This document shows, in pieces, positions 42,232 to 50,585 of a stretch of 64,000 bases of DNA; position 1 is the stretch's first letter, and each line of letters opens with the position of its first letter. Below the pieces are notes generated by a model that worked only from the letters and a program-made list of their open reading frames with translations, was not told where the DNA came from and did no database searches. Made by a program: the position numbers and the translations under genes. The stretch is from positions 503,467 through 567,466 of the forward strand of contig NZ_FMDN01000001.1 in assembly GCF_900090245.1 (NCBI RefSeq), in the 5' to 3' direction. The stretch is from Micromonospora halophytica. Lineage in GTDB: Bacteria; Actinomycetota; Actinomycetes; Mycobacteriales; Micromonosporaceae.

Positions 42232-43155
42232 TCAGGCGTCCTCCCGGTCGGGTGACTCGGTCCGGAAGAAGTTGCTCTGCCGCCCGTCACGCAGCTGCTC
42301 CTGATAGATCAGGTTCAACCGCCGCGCGTCGAATGTCCGGAACCAGTCGTCCCAGGTGATGACCTGCACCCGACTGCTCTCCCGATAGCCCGGGATCTCG
42401 AAGGTGAGCACCCCCGGCCGGCCGTTGCGTTCGGTACCGGCGATCGTGGCCGGCCTGGCACCCCGGGCCCGCGCCCAGTTCCGGATCACCTCGTGGTTGG
42501 TGGTGACCAGGCTGCGACCGGGGCGCTCCGGACGGTCCGCCGGCGAACTGATCAGCTGCGACGACCGTACCGACCGGGCGGTGGACCGGCCGGTACGCCT
42601 GCCCGTCGCCGTGGACGCCGACCGGGCCGGGGCCGCCTTCGCGCGCGACGGGGCCGACTTCGCGCGGGTCGTGGTGGACTTGGCGCGCGACGGGGCCGAC
42701 TTCGCCGCCTTCGCGGGCGCGTTCTTCGCCCCGATCGTCGCCCGGGTGGTCGTCGACCGGCGGGCCGCCGCCGTGGTGGTCTTCCGGGGGGCCGCCGCCT
42801 TGCGGGCGGGAGCCGGCGCGGCCTTCGCCCGGGTCGCCTTCCGGGCACCCGTCGTCTTCGTCGCGGCGGCTTTCTTCGCCGGCGCGCGGCCGGCCGGGCC
42901 GGTGCCGCGCCGGGCCGCCCCGCCCGCGCCGCCCTCCGCCCGCAGGGTCCGCGCCAGCGTCTTCACCAGCTCGGGCTTGCGCAGCGCGGAGATGCCCGGG
43001 ACACCGCGCCGCCGCAGCTGCCCACGGATGTCGTCCACCTTCATCCGGGAAATCTCCGACTCGGAGATCCCCGGCGTGTTCGGGGTCTGGTTGCCCGCCT
43101 GACGCTTCGTCCTGGTCGCCGTTGCGCCGCGACCTGAGCTGTTCCGCTGAGCCAT
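42232..43155 (-). CDS. Rho-N/SAP-like domain with histone H1-like tail and C-terminal conserved domain
   Basis: 307-aa putative nucleoid protein with three parts. Residues about 37-75 form a SAP/Rho-N-like helical unit (KVDDIRGQLRRRGVPGISAL, RKPELVKTLART). Residues 80-200 are Lys/Ala/Arg/Thr-rich and repetitive (KSAPSRAK, TTTRAKSAPSRAKAAPARSA), like histone H1 or HupB tails. Residues 215-300 (NHEVIRNWARARGARPATIA, YQEQLRDGRQSNFF) resemble a small conserved bacterial domain, often misnamed as a glucan branching enzyme, found alone in other species. RBS AGGAG lies 7 nt before the ATG; a GTG-type start 15 codons upstream is less likely. DNA compaction or protection is inferred from composition. 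Confidence 0.8.
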   Translation of the reverse strand: MAQRNSSGRGATATRTKRQAGNQTPNTPGISESEISRMKVDDIRGQLRRRGVPGISALRKPELVKTLARTLRAEGGAGGAARRGTGPAGRAPAKKAAATKTTGARKATRAKAAPAPARKAAAPRKTTTAAARRSTTTRATIGAKNAPAKAAKSAPSRAKSTTTRAKSAPSRAKAAPARSASTATGRRTGRSTARSVRSSQLISSPADRPERPGRSLVTTNHEVIRNWARARGARPATIAGTERNGRPGVLTFEIPGYRESSRVQVITWDDWFRTFDARRLNLIYQEQLRDGRQSNFFRTESPDREDA

Positions 43156-43231
43156 GGCACGCTCCTCGACAGTCCGTCCTCGGCCTGCGGCGGGTCCCAC
43201 AACGCCGCACCGCAGCGGTGCGGCATACCCG

Positions 43232-43747
43232 TCAGGACCGGTCCGAACCTCCGGAGGACGGTTCGAAGAGGTGGGCGAAGGCGGCGAGGTTCGCGGTCGA
43301 CTCGCCCCGCTTGACCCGCCACTCCCACTCCCGCCGGATCGAGCTGCCGAAGCCGATCTCCAGCATCGTGTCGAAGGACTCGTCGGAGTAGGTCAGCACC
43401 GCGCCGAGCAGCCGGTCCAGCTCGTCGGCGTCGATGCCGGCCGGATTGACCCGCCCGGTCAGGTAGACGTCACCGACGGCGTCGATCGAGAACGAGACCC
43501 CGTACATCCGGGCGTTGCGTTGCAGCAGCCAGGCCCAGAGCTCCTCGCGGCGCTCGTCGGGCTGACGCATCACGAACGCCTCGATCCGCAGCGCGTGCTC
43601 GCCGACGATCAGGTTGCAGACCGTCCTGAGCTTGTGCGTACCCGGCAGGGTGACCGCGTACGAGTGCTCACCGGTCGATTCCCAGTCCAGCTCCCGCTCG
43701 GTGCAGACGGCCTCGATCAGGGCGGCCAGCTCGCTCTTCGCGCTCAT
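43232..43747 (-). CDS. YbjN-domain protein
   Basis: 171-aa protein of the YbjN/type III secretion chaperone-like fold. The N-terminal segment (ALIEAVCTERELDWESTGEH) and central sheet (YAVTLPGTHKLRTVCNLIVG, EAFVMRQPDERREELWAWLL) match the family; the fold often acts as a protein-binding module, and the partner is unknown. The C terminus is a short charged tail. ATG 43747 has TAGAGT ending 7 nt upstream; a start 3 codons earlier is also open. It is 57 bp downstream of mshA, the usual neighbour in actinobacteria. Confidence 0.87.
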   Translation of the reverse strand: MSAKSELAALIEAVCTERELDWESTGEHSYAVTLPGTHKLRTVCNLIVGEHALRIEAFVMRQPDERREELWAWLLQRNARMYGVSFSIDAVGDVYLTGRVNPAGIDADELDRLLGAVLTYSDESFDTMLEIGFGSSIRREWEWRVKRGESTANLAAFAHLFEPSSGGSDRS

Positions 43748-43754
43748 CGCACCC

Positions 43755-43760
43755 ACTCTA
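43755..43760 (-). promoter_or_regulatory. -10 box TAGAGT, leaderless start of the YbjN gene
   Basis: TAGAGT ends 7 nt before ATG 43747 on the leftward strand. Confidence 0.5.
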
Positions 43761-43804
43761 CGGCCGGCCCGGCACCCGCACCCGACGGCGACAGGTGGCC
43801 CGGC

Positions 43805-45244
43805 TCACCACGAGCAGGACAGGGCCGCGTCACCGGCGAGCTGGGCCGACAGCCGGTCCCGGTGCCCCGCGATCGCCTCCCCGTAGACGCTCAGCAGCCC
43901 GGAGACGGTCCGCTGCCAGGAGAAGTTCCGGGCGTGCCGGGCCGCGCCGACGGCCAGCCGGGCCCGCCGGCCCCGGTCGGGCAGCAGGTGGGCGAGGGTA
44001 CGGGCCCACTCGGCCGGATCGTGCCCGTCGACCAGCACCCCGCTGACCCCGTCCCGGACGGCGGTGACCAGACCACCCACCGCAGCCGCCACCACCGGCG
44101 TACCGCAGGCCTGCGCCTCCAGGGCGACCAGCCCGAACGACTCGTTGTACGACGGCACCGCGACCAGGTCGGCGGCGCGGTACAGAGCGGGCAGGTCCGC
44201 ACCGGTCTGCGGGGGCAGGAACCGCACCCGGTCGGCGATGCCGAGCGAGGCGGCCAGCTCGATCAGCGCGGTGGGGCGTTCCAGGCCGCTGCCGCTCGGC
44301 CCACCGCAGATCACCACGGTCAGCTCGTCGGCGAGGGCGGGATCATGCCGGCGCAGCGCGGCCACCGCCCGGATCAGCACGTCAGGAGCCTTGAGCGGCT
44401 GGATCCGGCCGACGAACGCCACCACGTACCCGTGGGTGGGCAGCCCCAGCCGGCGGCGGGCCGCGACGGTGGCGGCGTCCCGGTCACCAGGGGCCGGCCG
44501 GAACCGGTCCAGGTCGACGCCGGGCTCGACCACGGCGACCCGGGCCGGGTCGGCGTCGTACCGGCCGATCAGGTCGTGGGCCTCGACGCGGGTGTTGGCG
44601 ACCAGCCGGTCGGCCTCGGCCACCACCTGCTCCTCGCCGATCACCCGGGCCTTCGGCTCCGGCCGGTCACCGGCGGCGAGCTGGGCGTTCTTGACCTTGG
44701 CGAGGGTGTGCGCGGTGTGCACCAGCGGCACTCCCCAACGTTCCTTGGCCAGCCAGCCGACCTGGCCGGAGAGCCAGTAGTGCGAGTGGATCAGGTCGTA
44801 GTGGCCGGGGGCGCGGGCCGCCTCGGCGCGCAGCACCCCGGCGGTGAAGGCGCAGAGCTGGCCGGGCAACTCCTCCTTGGTCAGCCCTTCCAGGGGGCCG
44901 GCGGTGACGTGCCGGACGTGCACGCCGGGGGCCATCTCGACCACCGGGGGCAGGTCACCGGAGGTGGCACGGGTGAAGATCTCCACCTCGACGTCCGCCT
45001 CGGCGAGCCGTCGGGCGACCTCCAGGATGTACACGTTCATCCCACCGGCGTCACCGGTGCCCGGCTGGTGCAGCGGCGAGGTGTGCACGGAGACCGTGGC
45101 GATCCGGCGGGGACGGGCCCACGGCGGAGCACAGCGCTGACGGCCGACACCGGTGTGCAACTCCGCCACGTCCGCTCCCTCTGTCACGGTTGATGCCGCC
45201 CGCACGACCGGCGCTTCTCGGTCAACATCCACGCCGGATGTCAT
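43805..45244 (-). CDS. mshA: D-inositol-3-phosphate glycosyltransferase (mycothiol synthesis)
   Basis: 479-aa GT4 enzyme that joins UDP-GlcNAc and 1-L-inositol-3-phosphate in the first step of mycothiol synthesis. The inositol-phosphate/UDP site motif [20 protein letters not shown], then [34 protein letters not shown] and the acidic GT4 motif [20 protein letters not shown] are all present. The first 45 residues are a poorly conserved extension. The ATG has only a weak GGCAAT hexamer 7 nt upstream and no ribosome-binding site. Its presence identifies a mycothiol-producing organism and fits the mycothiol-dependent enzyme at 48204-48962. Confidence 0.95.
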   Translation of the reverse strand: MTSGVDVDREAPVVRAASTVTEGADVAELHTGVGRQRCAPPWARPRRIATVSVHTSPLHQPGTGDAGGMNVYILEVARRLAEADVEVEIFTRATSGDLPPVVEMAPGVHVRHVTAGPLEGLTKEELPGQLCAFTAGVLRAEAARAPGHYDLIHSHYWLSGQVGWLAKERWGVPLVHTAHTLAKVKNAQLAAGDRPEPKARVIGEEQVVAEADRLVANTRVEAHDLIGRYDADPARVAVVEPGVDLDRFRPAPGDRDAATVAARRRLGLPTHGYVVAFVGRIQPLKAPDVLIRAVAALRRHDPALADELTVVICGGPSGSGLERPTALIELAASLGIADRVRFLPPQTGADLPALYRAADLVAVPSYNESFGLVALEAQACGTPVVAAAVGGLVTAVRDGVSGVLVDGHDPAEWARTLAHLLPDRGRRARLAVGAARHARNFSWQRTVSGLLSVYGEAIAGHRDRLSAQLAGDAALSCSW

Positions 45245-45337
45245 CTTCCCGATTGCCCAACGGACATGCTCTTTCGCGGGGGCCGGGCGTGACGGACCTC
45301 ATCGACGGGCCTCCGCCGCCGTCTTCGGCGGGCGGGT

Positions 45338-45343
45338 GACAAT
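45338..45343 (+). promoter_or_regulatory. -10 box GACAAT, leaderless start of SDR gene
   Basis: GACAAT ends 6 nt before ATG 45350; four of six bases match TATAAT. Confidence 0.55.
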
Positions 45344-45349
45344 GGCCGG

Positions 45350-46117
45350 ATGACCTCAGTCGCGATCGTCACCGGGGCGTCCAGCGGGATCGGTGCGGCC
45401 ACCGCCCGCCGGCTGGCCGCCGAGGGCTTCCACGTGCTGGCCGCCGCGCGGCGTACCGACCGGCTGGCCGAGCTGGTCGCGGAGATCGAGGCGGCCGGTG
45501 GCACGGCCACCGCCGTGGCCTGCGACGTCGTCTCCGACGAGTCGGTCGCCGGGCTGGCCGCCGCGGCGGCCGCCGCACCCGGGCCGGTCACCCTCCTGGT
45601 CAACAACGCCGGCGGCGCGCGCGGGCTGGACCCGGTGGAGTCCGGCTCGGTGGACGACTGGCAGTGGATGTACGACGTGAACGTGCTCGGCACGCTCCGG
45701 GTCACCCAGGCCCTGCTGCCGGCGCTGGAAGCGTCCGGCGCCGGCACCATCGTCATCGTCTCCTCGACCGCCGGCTTCACCGTCTACGAGGGCGGGGGCG
45801 GCTACACGGCGGCGAAGCACGCGCAGACCGCCGTGGCCGGGACGCTGCGGCTGGAGCTCTGCGGACGGCCGGTCCGGGTGGTCGAGATCGACCCCGGCAT
45901 GGTGAAGACGGACGAGTTCGGCCTGGTCCGCTTCGGCGGCGACGCCGACAAGGCCGCCGCGACGTACGCGGGGGTGGCCGAGCCGCTGGTCGCCGAGGAC
46001 GTCGCCGACTGCATCGCCTGGTGCGCCACCCGCCCGCACCACGTCAACGTGGACCGCCTCGTCGTCCGCCCGCTGGCCCAGGCCGCCCAGCACAAGGTGC
46101 ACCGGGTCGGCCCGTGA
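45350..46117 (+). CDS. Short-chain dehydrogenase/reductase
   Basis: 255-aa classical SDR. The cofactor motif is VTGASSGIGAATARRLA (TGxxxGxG), NNAG is in LLVNNAGGARG, and the catalytic set is IVIVSSTAGF (Ser) with GGGGYTAAKHAQT (Tyr-x3-Lys). RRTDRL after beta-2 suggests NADP(H) preference. The substrate is unknown; it is close to YdfG-like enzymes acting on hydroxy acids or aldehydes, judging from the overall motif pattern. It is divergent from mshA with 105 bp between starts. Confidence 0.93.
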   Translation: MTSVAIVTGASSGIGAATARRLAAEGFHVLAAARRTDRLAELVAEIEAAGGTATAVACDVVSDESVAGLAAAAAAAPGPVTLLVNNAGGARGLDPVESGSVDDWQWMYDVNVLGTLRVTQALLPALEASGAGTIVIVSSTAGFTVYEGGGGYTAAKHAQTAVAGTLRLELCGRPVRVVEIDPGMVKTDEFGLVRFGGDADKAAATYAGVAEPLVAEDVADCIAWCATRPHHVNVDRLVVRPLAQAAQHKVHRVGP

Positions 46118-46174
46118 AGCACGCGGAGTGAGCCGGGTCCGCAGGCCGCACGGCCACGACCGGGGACGGCCCCG

Positions 46175-46993
46175 GTGAGCCCGGGCCGGCGGTTCGGGAC
46201 GGGGGCGACACCGGCCCGGCCGCTCGGCGTGGTCACCCGGGGGACGACCAACCCCAACCGGCTCCGGCGGGTGGACAACTGGATCGTCGACAACTGCGGC
46301 GACCTGCTCCGCGCGGCCCCCGAACCGTTGGTGGTCGACCTCGGCTACGGCGCCACGCCGGTCACCGCGGTGGAGCTGCGCGCCCGGCTGGCCGCCGGGG
46401 TCCGCCCCGACGTACGGGTGGTCGGGCTGGAGATCGATCCGGTACGCGTCGCCGCCGCCGCGCCCGCCGCCGACCCGCCGTGGCTGACCTTCGCCCGGGG
46501 CGGCTTCGAGTTGGCCGGGCTGCGTCCCGCCCTGGTCCGGGCGTTCAACGTGCTGCGTCAGTACGACGAGAGCGAGGTCGCCGACGCCTGGCGTACGGTC
46601 ACCGACCGGCTCGCCCCCGGCGGGGTGCTGGTGGAGGGGACCTGCGACGAGCTGGGCCGGCTCGGCGGCTGGGTGCTGGTGGGCGCCGAGGGCCCGCGGA
46701 CGCTCACCCTGGCCGCGAAGCTCACCACCCTGGAGAGTCCGGCCCAGCTCGCCGAGCGCCTGCCCAAGGCCCTGATCCACCGCAACGTTCCCGGCGAGCG
46801 GATCCACGACCTGCTCCGCGCCCTCGACGACGCCTGGCGGTCGGCGGCCGGCTACGCCCCCTTCGGCCCCCGCCAGCGCTGGCTACGCGCGGTCGCCGCC
46901 GTACGCGAGGCGGGCTGGCCGGTGCTCGGCCGTCCCCACCACTGGCGTCACGGCCACCTCACGCTCCCCTGGCCCGCCATCTCCCCCGGCTGA
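46175..46993 (+). CDS. Putative SAM-dependent methyltransferase
   Basis: 272-aa protein with a Rossmann-like fold. The glycine motif is VVDLGYGATPVTAVELRARL, the acidic residue after beta-2 is in VVGLEIDPVRVAA, and the motif III region is DRLAPGGVLVEGTCDELGR. The N terminus GVVTRGTTNPNRLRRVDNW is conserved in actinobacterial homologues as far as I recall. The substrate is unknown. It starts at GTG 46175, 57 nt after the SDR stop, likely in the same transcript, and is convergent with murB. Confidence 0.8.
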   Translation: MSPGRRFGTGATPARPLGVVTRGTTNPNRLRRVDNWIVDNCGDLLRAAPEPLVVDLGYGATPVTAVELRARLAAGVRPDVRVVGLEIDPVRVAAAAPAADPPWLTFARGGFELAGLRPALVRAFNVLRQYDESEVADAWRTVTDRLAPGGVLVEGTCDELGRLGGWVLVGAEGPRTLTLAAKLTTLESPAQLAERLPKALIHRNVPGERIHDLLRALDDAWRSAAGYAPFGPRQRWLRAVAAVREAGWPVLGRPHHWRHGHLTLPWPAISPG

Positions 46994-47020
46994 CCCCCAC
47001 AGCGTCCCCGCCCTCGTCCT

Positions 47021-47035
47021 CCCCTTTCCGAGGGG
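47021..47035. terminator. Small hairpin between methyltransferase and murB
   Basis: CCCCT-TTCCG-AGGGG with extra C/G pairs outside, just after the murB stop codon on the leftward strand and 28 nt after the methyltransferase stop. Confidence 0.4.
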
Positions 47036-47040
47036 GTGGG

Positions 47041-48132
47041 TCAGATGTGGCAGTTGACGAGGACGGGTTCGGGGTGGAGGGGGACGCCGAAGCGCTGGTG
47101 GACGCCGTCGCGGATCTCGCGGGCCAGCGCGACGAGGGCACCGGTGCTGGCGGTGCCGGAGTGGTTGGTGAGGGCGAGGGTGTGCTTGGACGAGATCGCG
47201 GTGCCCTCGGGGCCGGGGTGGCCCTTGCCGAAGCCGGCCTTGTCGATCAGCCAGGCAGCGCTGACCTTGACCATGTCGCCCGGGCAGGGCCAGGAGGGCG
47301 GCTCACCCAGGTCGGCGGCACGCTCGCGCAGCAGCTCGTACGCCTCCCGGTCGAGCACCGGGTTGGTGAAGAACGAGCCGACCGACCAGGTGTCGGGGTC
47401 GGCCGGATCGAGCACCATGCCCTTGCCGGCGCGCAGCCGCAGCACGGTCGCCCGGGCGTCGGCCAGCGGCACCCGGTCGCCGACCTCCACGCCGAGCGCC
47501 CGAGCCAGTTCGGCGTAGCGCACCGGGCCGGAGAGCGGCGAGCGGTGCAGCCGGAAGTCGACGGTGAGCACCGCCCAGCGGTCGCTGTACTTGAAGATGC
47601 TGGACCGGTACGCGAAGCCGCAGTCCGCCGCGTCGATCCGGTCGACGCGGCCGTCGCGACGGTCGTACACCTCGACGCCGGTGATGATCTCGGCGACCTC
47701 CTGCCCGTACGCCCCGACGTTCTGGATCGGGGTGGCGCCGGCCGATCCGGGAATGCCGGAGAGGCATTCCAGTCCGGACCAGCCGTTGGCCACGGTGGTG
47801 GCCACCAGGTCGTCCCAGGGCTCACCGGCCTCGACCCGTACGGTGACGGTGTCGGCGTCCTCGGCGACCACCCGCAGCCCCCGCGACCGCACCAGGACGA
47901 CCGTGCCGGGGAAGCCGGCGTCGCCCACCACGACGTTGCTGCCGCCCGCGAGAATGAGGACCTGATCGTCCCGCCGCTGCGCCTCCTGCACCTTTTGTAC
48001 GATTTCCTCTGCGGTGGCGGCGGCCTCCAACCGGCCGGCGGGACCGCCGAGGCGGAGCGTGGTGTATCGCGCCAGGGCGGACGGGGCGGCGGGACCGGCT
48101 CCGGTCGTCGGTTCGGCGTAGACGTCAGACAC
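47041..48132 (-). CDS. murB: UDP-N-acetylenolpyruvoylglucosamine reductase
   Basis: 363-aa FAD enzyme reducing enolpyruvyl-UDP-GlcNAc to UDP-MurNAc in peptidoglycan synthesis. FAD-site segments are TTLRLGGPA, VLILAGGSNVVVGDAGFPG and GSAGATPIQNVGAYGQEV; the catalytic Ser is in WSVGSFFTNPVL and the final Glu in PLHPEPVLVNCHI. It is type I, with the extra loop present. Start GTG 48132 (VSDVYAEP) has TAGGGT ending 7 nt upstream; an upstream frame to 48186 is likely non-coding. Confidence 0.95.
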   Translation of the reverse strand: MSDVYAEPTTGAGPAAPSALARYTTLRLGGPAGRLEAAATAEEIVQKVQEAQRRDDQVLILAGGSNVVVGDAGFPGTVVLVRSRGLRVVAEDADTVTVRVEAGEPWDDLVATTVANGWSGLECLSGIPGSAGATPIQNVGAYGQEVAEIITGVEVYDRRDGRVDRIDAADCGFAYRSSIFKYSDRWAVLTVDFRLHRSPLSGPVRYAELARALGVEVGDRVPLADARATVLRLRAGKGMVLDPADPDTWSVGSFFTNPVLDREAYELLRERAADLGEPPSWPCPGDMVKVSAAWLIDKAGFGKGHPGPEGTAISSKHTLALTNHSGTASTGALVALAREIRDGVHQRFGVPLHPEPVLVNCHI

Positions 48133-48139
48133 GCCTTTC

Positions 48140-48145
48140 ACCCTA
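48140..48145 (-). promoter_or_regulatory. -10 box TAGGGT, leaderless start of murB
   Basis: TAGGGT ends 7 nt before GTG 48132 on the leftward strand; GAAAGG inside the spacing could also serve as a weak ribosome-binding site. Confidence 0.5.
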
Positions 48146-48203
48146 GGCTGAGAGGCAGCCGCGGCACCCACTGGTGGCCCGGTCACCCCCGGGGAGGATT
48201 GGG

Positions 48204-48962
48204 ATGAGCAGACTGCACGGCACGAAGGACTTCTGGATCGGCGCGCTGCGGGCCGACGGCCCGGCGTTCGCCTCGGCCGTCGCCGAGGCTCCGCCCGAGA
48301 CCCCGGTGCTCTCCCGTCCGGGCTGGACGGTCGCCGACCTCACGCTGCACCTCGCCAGCATCTACCACTGGGTGCACTCCTTCGCCGGCTCGGGCGACGC
48401 CGGCCAGCCGGCCCGGCGCGACGACGCCGAACTGGCCGCCGGAGCCACTCCGCTACAGCTCTGGCAGCACGGCTACGACCAGCTCATGACCCTCTTCGAC
48501 GGCCTCGACCCGGAGGCCCCGGCGTGGAACTGGGCGCCGCAGCCGAAGAAGGCCGCCTTCTGGCTGCGCCGGATGGCCCACGAGACGGCGGTGCACCGCT
48601 GGGACGCCCAGCTCGCCATCGCCGCGGGCGGCCCGATCGAGGCGAAGCTCGCGGCCGACGGCGTCGGCGAGGTGCTGGACACCTGGCTGCCCGCCGGCCG
48701 CCGGGCGGTGCCGGGGCAGTGGCACGGGGTGGTGCAGCTGACCGCGACGGACGTCGCCCAGGAGTGGTACCTGCGGCTGCGCGGCGACGGGGTGGCCCTG
48801 CTCGACACCGCCACCGTCTTCGGCCACGAGGACCACCACGCCCGCGCCCAGGCCACCGGGACCGCCAGCGACCTGCTGCTCGCCCTCTGGGGCCGGGTCA
48901 GCTTCGACACCCTCGAGGTCACCGGCGACCGCACGCTGCTGGAGGGCCTGCGCACCGGCTGA
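48204..48962 (+). CDS. Mycothiol-dependent maleylpyruvate isomerase-family enzyme (DinB-like)
   Basis: 252-aa DinB/MDMPI-fold protein. The metal-binding His residues are in DLTLHLASIYHW (one His) and MAHETAVHRWDAQLA (two), as expected for the N-terminal helical bundle; a C-terminal MDMPI domain follows. Such enzymes use mycothiol as cofactor in thiol-S-transfer or isomerisation; the true substrate of this copy is unknown. GGAGG lies 7 nt before ATG 48204; an open frame from GTG 48174 has no such site. It is divergent from murB with 71 bp between starts and ends at a clear hairpin. Confidence 0.87.
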   Translation: MSRLHGTKDFWIGALRADGPAFASAVAEAPPETPVLSRPGWTVADLTLHLASIYHWVHSFAGSGDAGQPARRDDAELAAGATPLQLWQHGYDQLMTLFDGLDPEAPAWNWAPQPKKAAFWLRRMAHETAVHRWDAQLAIAAGGPIEAKLAADGVGEVLDTWLPAGRRAVPGQWHGVVQLTATDVAQEWYLRLRGDGVALLDTATVFGHEDHHARAQATGTASDLLLALWGRVSFDTLEVTGDRTLLEGLRTG

Positions 48963-48977
48963 TCCGTCGACCACCCC

Positions 48978-49010
48978 GAGAGCGGCCGCCCCCCGGGAAC
49001 GGCCGCTCTC
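48978..49010 (+). terminator. Terminator hairpin
   Basis: GAGAGCGGCCG (48978-48988) pairs with CGGCCGCTCTC (49000-49010), 16 nt beyond the stop of the DinB-like gene. Confidence 0.65.
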
Positions 49011-49051
49011 GTCGTTCCCGGGGTCGGAAAGGTCACGGCTCGGATTCACGG

Positions 49052-49063
49052 GAGAGCGCTCTC
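49052..49063. promoter_or_regulatory. LacI-type operator O1
   Basis: Perfect palindrome GAGAGCGCTCTC with the central CG step typical of LacI/CebR-family sites. It ends directly before the TTGACA -35 box of the glucoside operon. Confidence 0.8.
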
Positions 49064-49092
49064 TTGACAGAACACGGGGCACCCACCACGCT
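49064..49092 (+). promoter_or_regulatory. Promoter of the beta-glucoside operon
   Basis: Consensus -35 TTGACA (49064-49069), 17-bp spacer, -10 CACGCT (49087-49092). It is framed on both sides by identical operators, giving a leader of about 110 nt before the first gene. Confidence 0.65.
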
Positions 49093-49097
49093 GACGT

Positions 49098-49109
49098 GAG
49101 AGCGCTCTC
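49098..49109. promoter_or_regulatory. LacI-type operator O2
   Basis: Second perfect copy of GAGAGCGCTCTC, 46 bp centre-to-centre from O1 and just past the predicted transcription start. Binding here would block initiation or elongation. Confidence 0.8.
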
Positions 49110-49206
49110 TCAGCCCCTCTGATCCACCTCGGGAGATGGCTGCGACTCGCTCATCAGCAGGTCCATTCGCTCCACCACCCGATGACCTGAGAGGAATCCG
49201 AGGAAG

Positions 49207-50511
49207 ATGGGTACCTTTTCGCGCCGCCGCTTGGCGGCCGTTGCCCTCGTCGCCACCACCGCGCTGCTCGGCACCACCGCGTGCGGCGGTGACGAGGCGG
49301 CCGAGGACGGGCCGATCACGCTGACCGTGGACGTCTTCGGCCAGTTCGGCTACGACGAGCTCTACAAGGAGTACATGGCCAGCCACCCCGACGTGAAGAT
49401 CGTCGAACGGGGCACCGGCAGCAACCTGGACGAGTACTCGCCCAAGCTGACCCAGTGGCTCGCCGCCGGCAAGGGCGCGGGCGACGTGGTCGCCATCGAG
49501 GAAGGGCTGCTGGTCGAGTACAAGGCCAACCCGCAGAACTTCGTCAACCTGCTCGACCACGGCGCGGCCGACCTCAAGGGCAACTTCCTGGAGTGGAAGT
49601 GGAACCAGGGGCTCACCGCCGACGGCAAGCAGCTGATCGGTCTCGGCACCGACGTCGGCGGCATCGCGATGTGCTACCGCAAGGACCTCTTCGCCAAGGC
49701 CGGCCTGCCCACCGAGCGGGACGAGGTCTCCAAGCTCTGGCCGACGTGGCAGGACTACATCAAGGTCGGCGAGCAGTTCAAGGCGAAGAACACCGGTGCC
49801 TCGTTCCTCGACGGCGCGACCAACACCTTCAACACCATCCTGCTGCAGACCGCCGGCAACTCCACCGGTTACAGCTACTACGACACCAGCGACAACCTGG
49901 TCGTCGACAGCAACCCGGCCGTGAAGCAGGCGTACGACACCACCATGGACATCATCGACTCCGACCTCTCCGGCAAGTACGGCTCCTGGTCGGAGGAGTG
50001 GGTCTCGGCCTTCAAGCAGTCGAAGTTCGCCACCATCGCCTGCCCCGCCTGGATGACCGGCGTGATCGAGGGCAACGCCGGCGCGGCGGCCAAGGGCAAG
50101 TGGGACGTCGCCGACATCCCCGGCGACGGCGGCAACTGGGGCGGCTCCTTCCTGGCCGTGCCGAAGCAGAGCAAGCACCAGGCCGAGGCGATTGAGCTGG
50201 CCAAGTTCCTGACCAGCGCCAAGGGCCAGATCGGCGCGTTCAAGGCCAAGGGCCCGCTGCCGTCGTCGCCGCAGGCGCTCGACGACCCGGCGATCGCCGA
50301 CTCGACGAACGCGTACTTCGCCGACGCTCCCGTCGGCAAGATCTTCGGCACCGGCGCCAAGAGCCTGAAGCCGGTCTACATGGGTCCGAAGAACCAGGCC
50401 GTGCGCACCGAGGTGGAGAACGCCGTCCGCACGGTGGAGCTGGGGCAGCGCAACCCCGAGCAGGGCTGGACCGACGCCGTGAACAACGCCAAGAAGGCCG
50501 CCGCCAAGTAG
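49207..50511 (+). CDS. Beta-glucoside ABC transporter substrate-binding lipoprotein
   Basis: 434-aa extracellular sugar-binding protein of the CebE/family 1 type. The signal sequence RRRLAAVALVATTALLG leads to a lipobox-like TTAC (Cys near 27), so the mature protein should be a lipoprotein. The fold is visible in SNLDEYSPKLTQWLAAGKGA and GTDVGGIAMCYRKDLFAKAG, and in the C-terminal FLTSAKGQIGAFKAKGPLPS. AGGAAG lies just before the ATG. First gene of the operon, behind two LacI-type operators; beta-glucosidase at the end points to cellobiose or another beta-glucoside as ligand. Confidence 0.92.
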   Translation: MGTFSRRRLAAVALVATTALLGTTACGGDEAAEDGPITLTVDVFGQFGYDELYKEYMASHPDVKIVERGTGSNLDEYSPKLTQWLAAGKGAGDVVAIEEGLLVEYKANPQNFVNLLDHGAADLKGNFLEWKWNQGLTADGKQLIGLGTDVGGIAMCYRKDLFAKAGLPTERDEVSKLWPTWQDYIKVGEQFKAKNTGASFLDGATNTFNTILLQTAGNSTGYSYYDTSDNLVVDSNPAVKQAYDTTMDIIDSDLSGKYGSWSEEWVSAFKQSKFATIACPAWMTGVIEGNAGAAAKGKWDVADIPGDGGNWGGSFLAVPKQSKHQAEAIELAKFLTSAKGQIGAFKAKGPLPSSPQALDDPAIADSTNAYFADAPVGKIFGTGAKSLKPVYMGPKNQAVRTEVENAVRTVELGQRNPEQGWTDAVNNAKKAAAK

Positions 50512-50522
50512 TCCGAGTCGAA

Positions 50523-50563
50523 CGTACGGGCGGGCCCGGGGGTGCACCGGACCCGCCCGTACG
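50523..50563 (+). terminator. Intercistronic hairpin after the binding-protein gene
   Basis: 12-bp perfect stem CGTACGGGCGGG / CCCGCCCGTACG with additional GC pairing in the loop. Its place suggests a partial terminator or RNA-stability element that raises binding-protein levels over the permeases. Confidence 0.6.
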
Positions 50564-50585
50564 GCGGAAGAAGGAGTTTCACGGC

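Noticed and set aside
43805..45244. A mycothiol gene cluster around mshA
   Set aside because: Only mshA and a mycothiol-dependent enzyme are present; mshB, mshC and mshD are not recognised in the window, and the double GNAT genes lack clear MshD identity.
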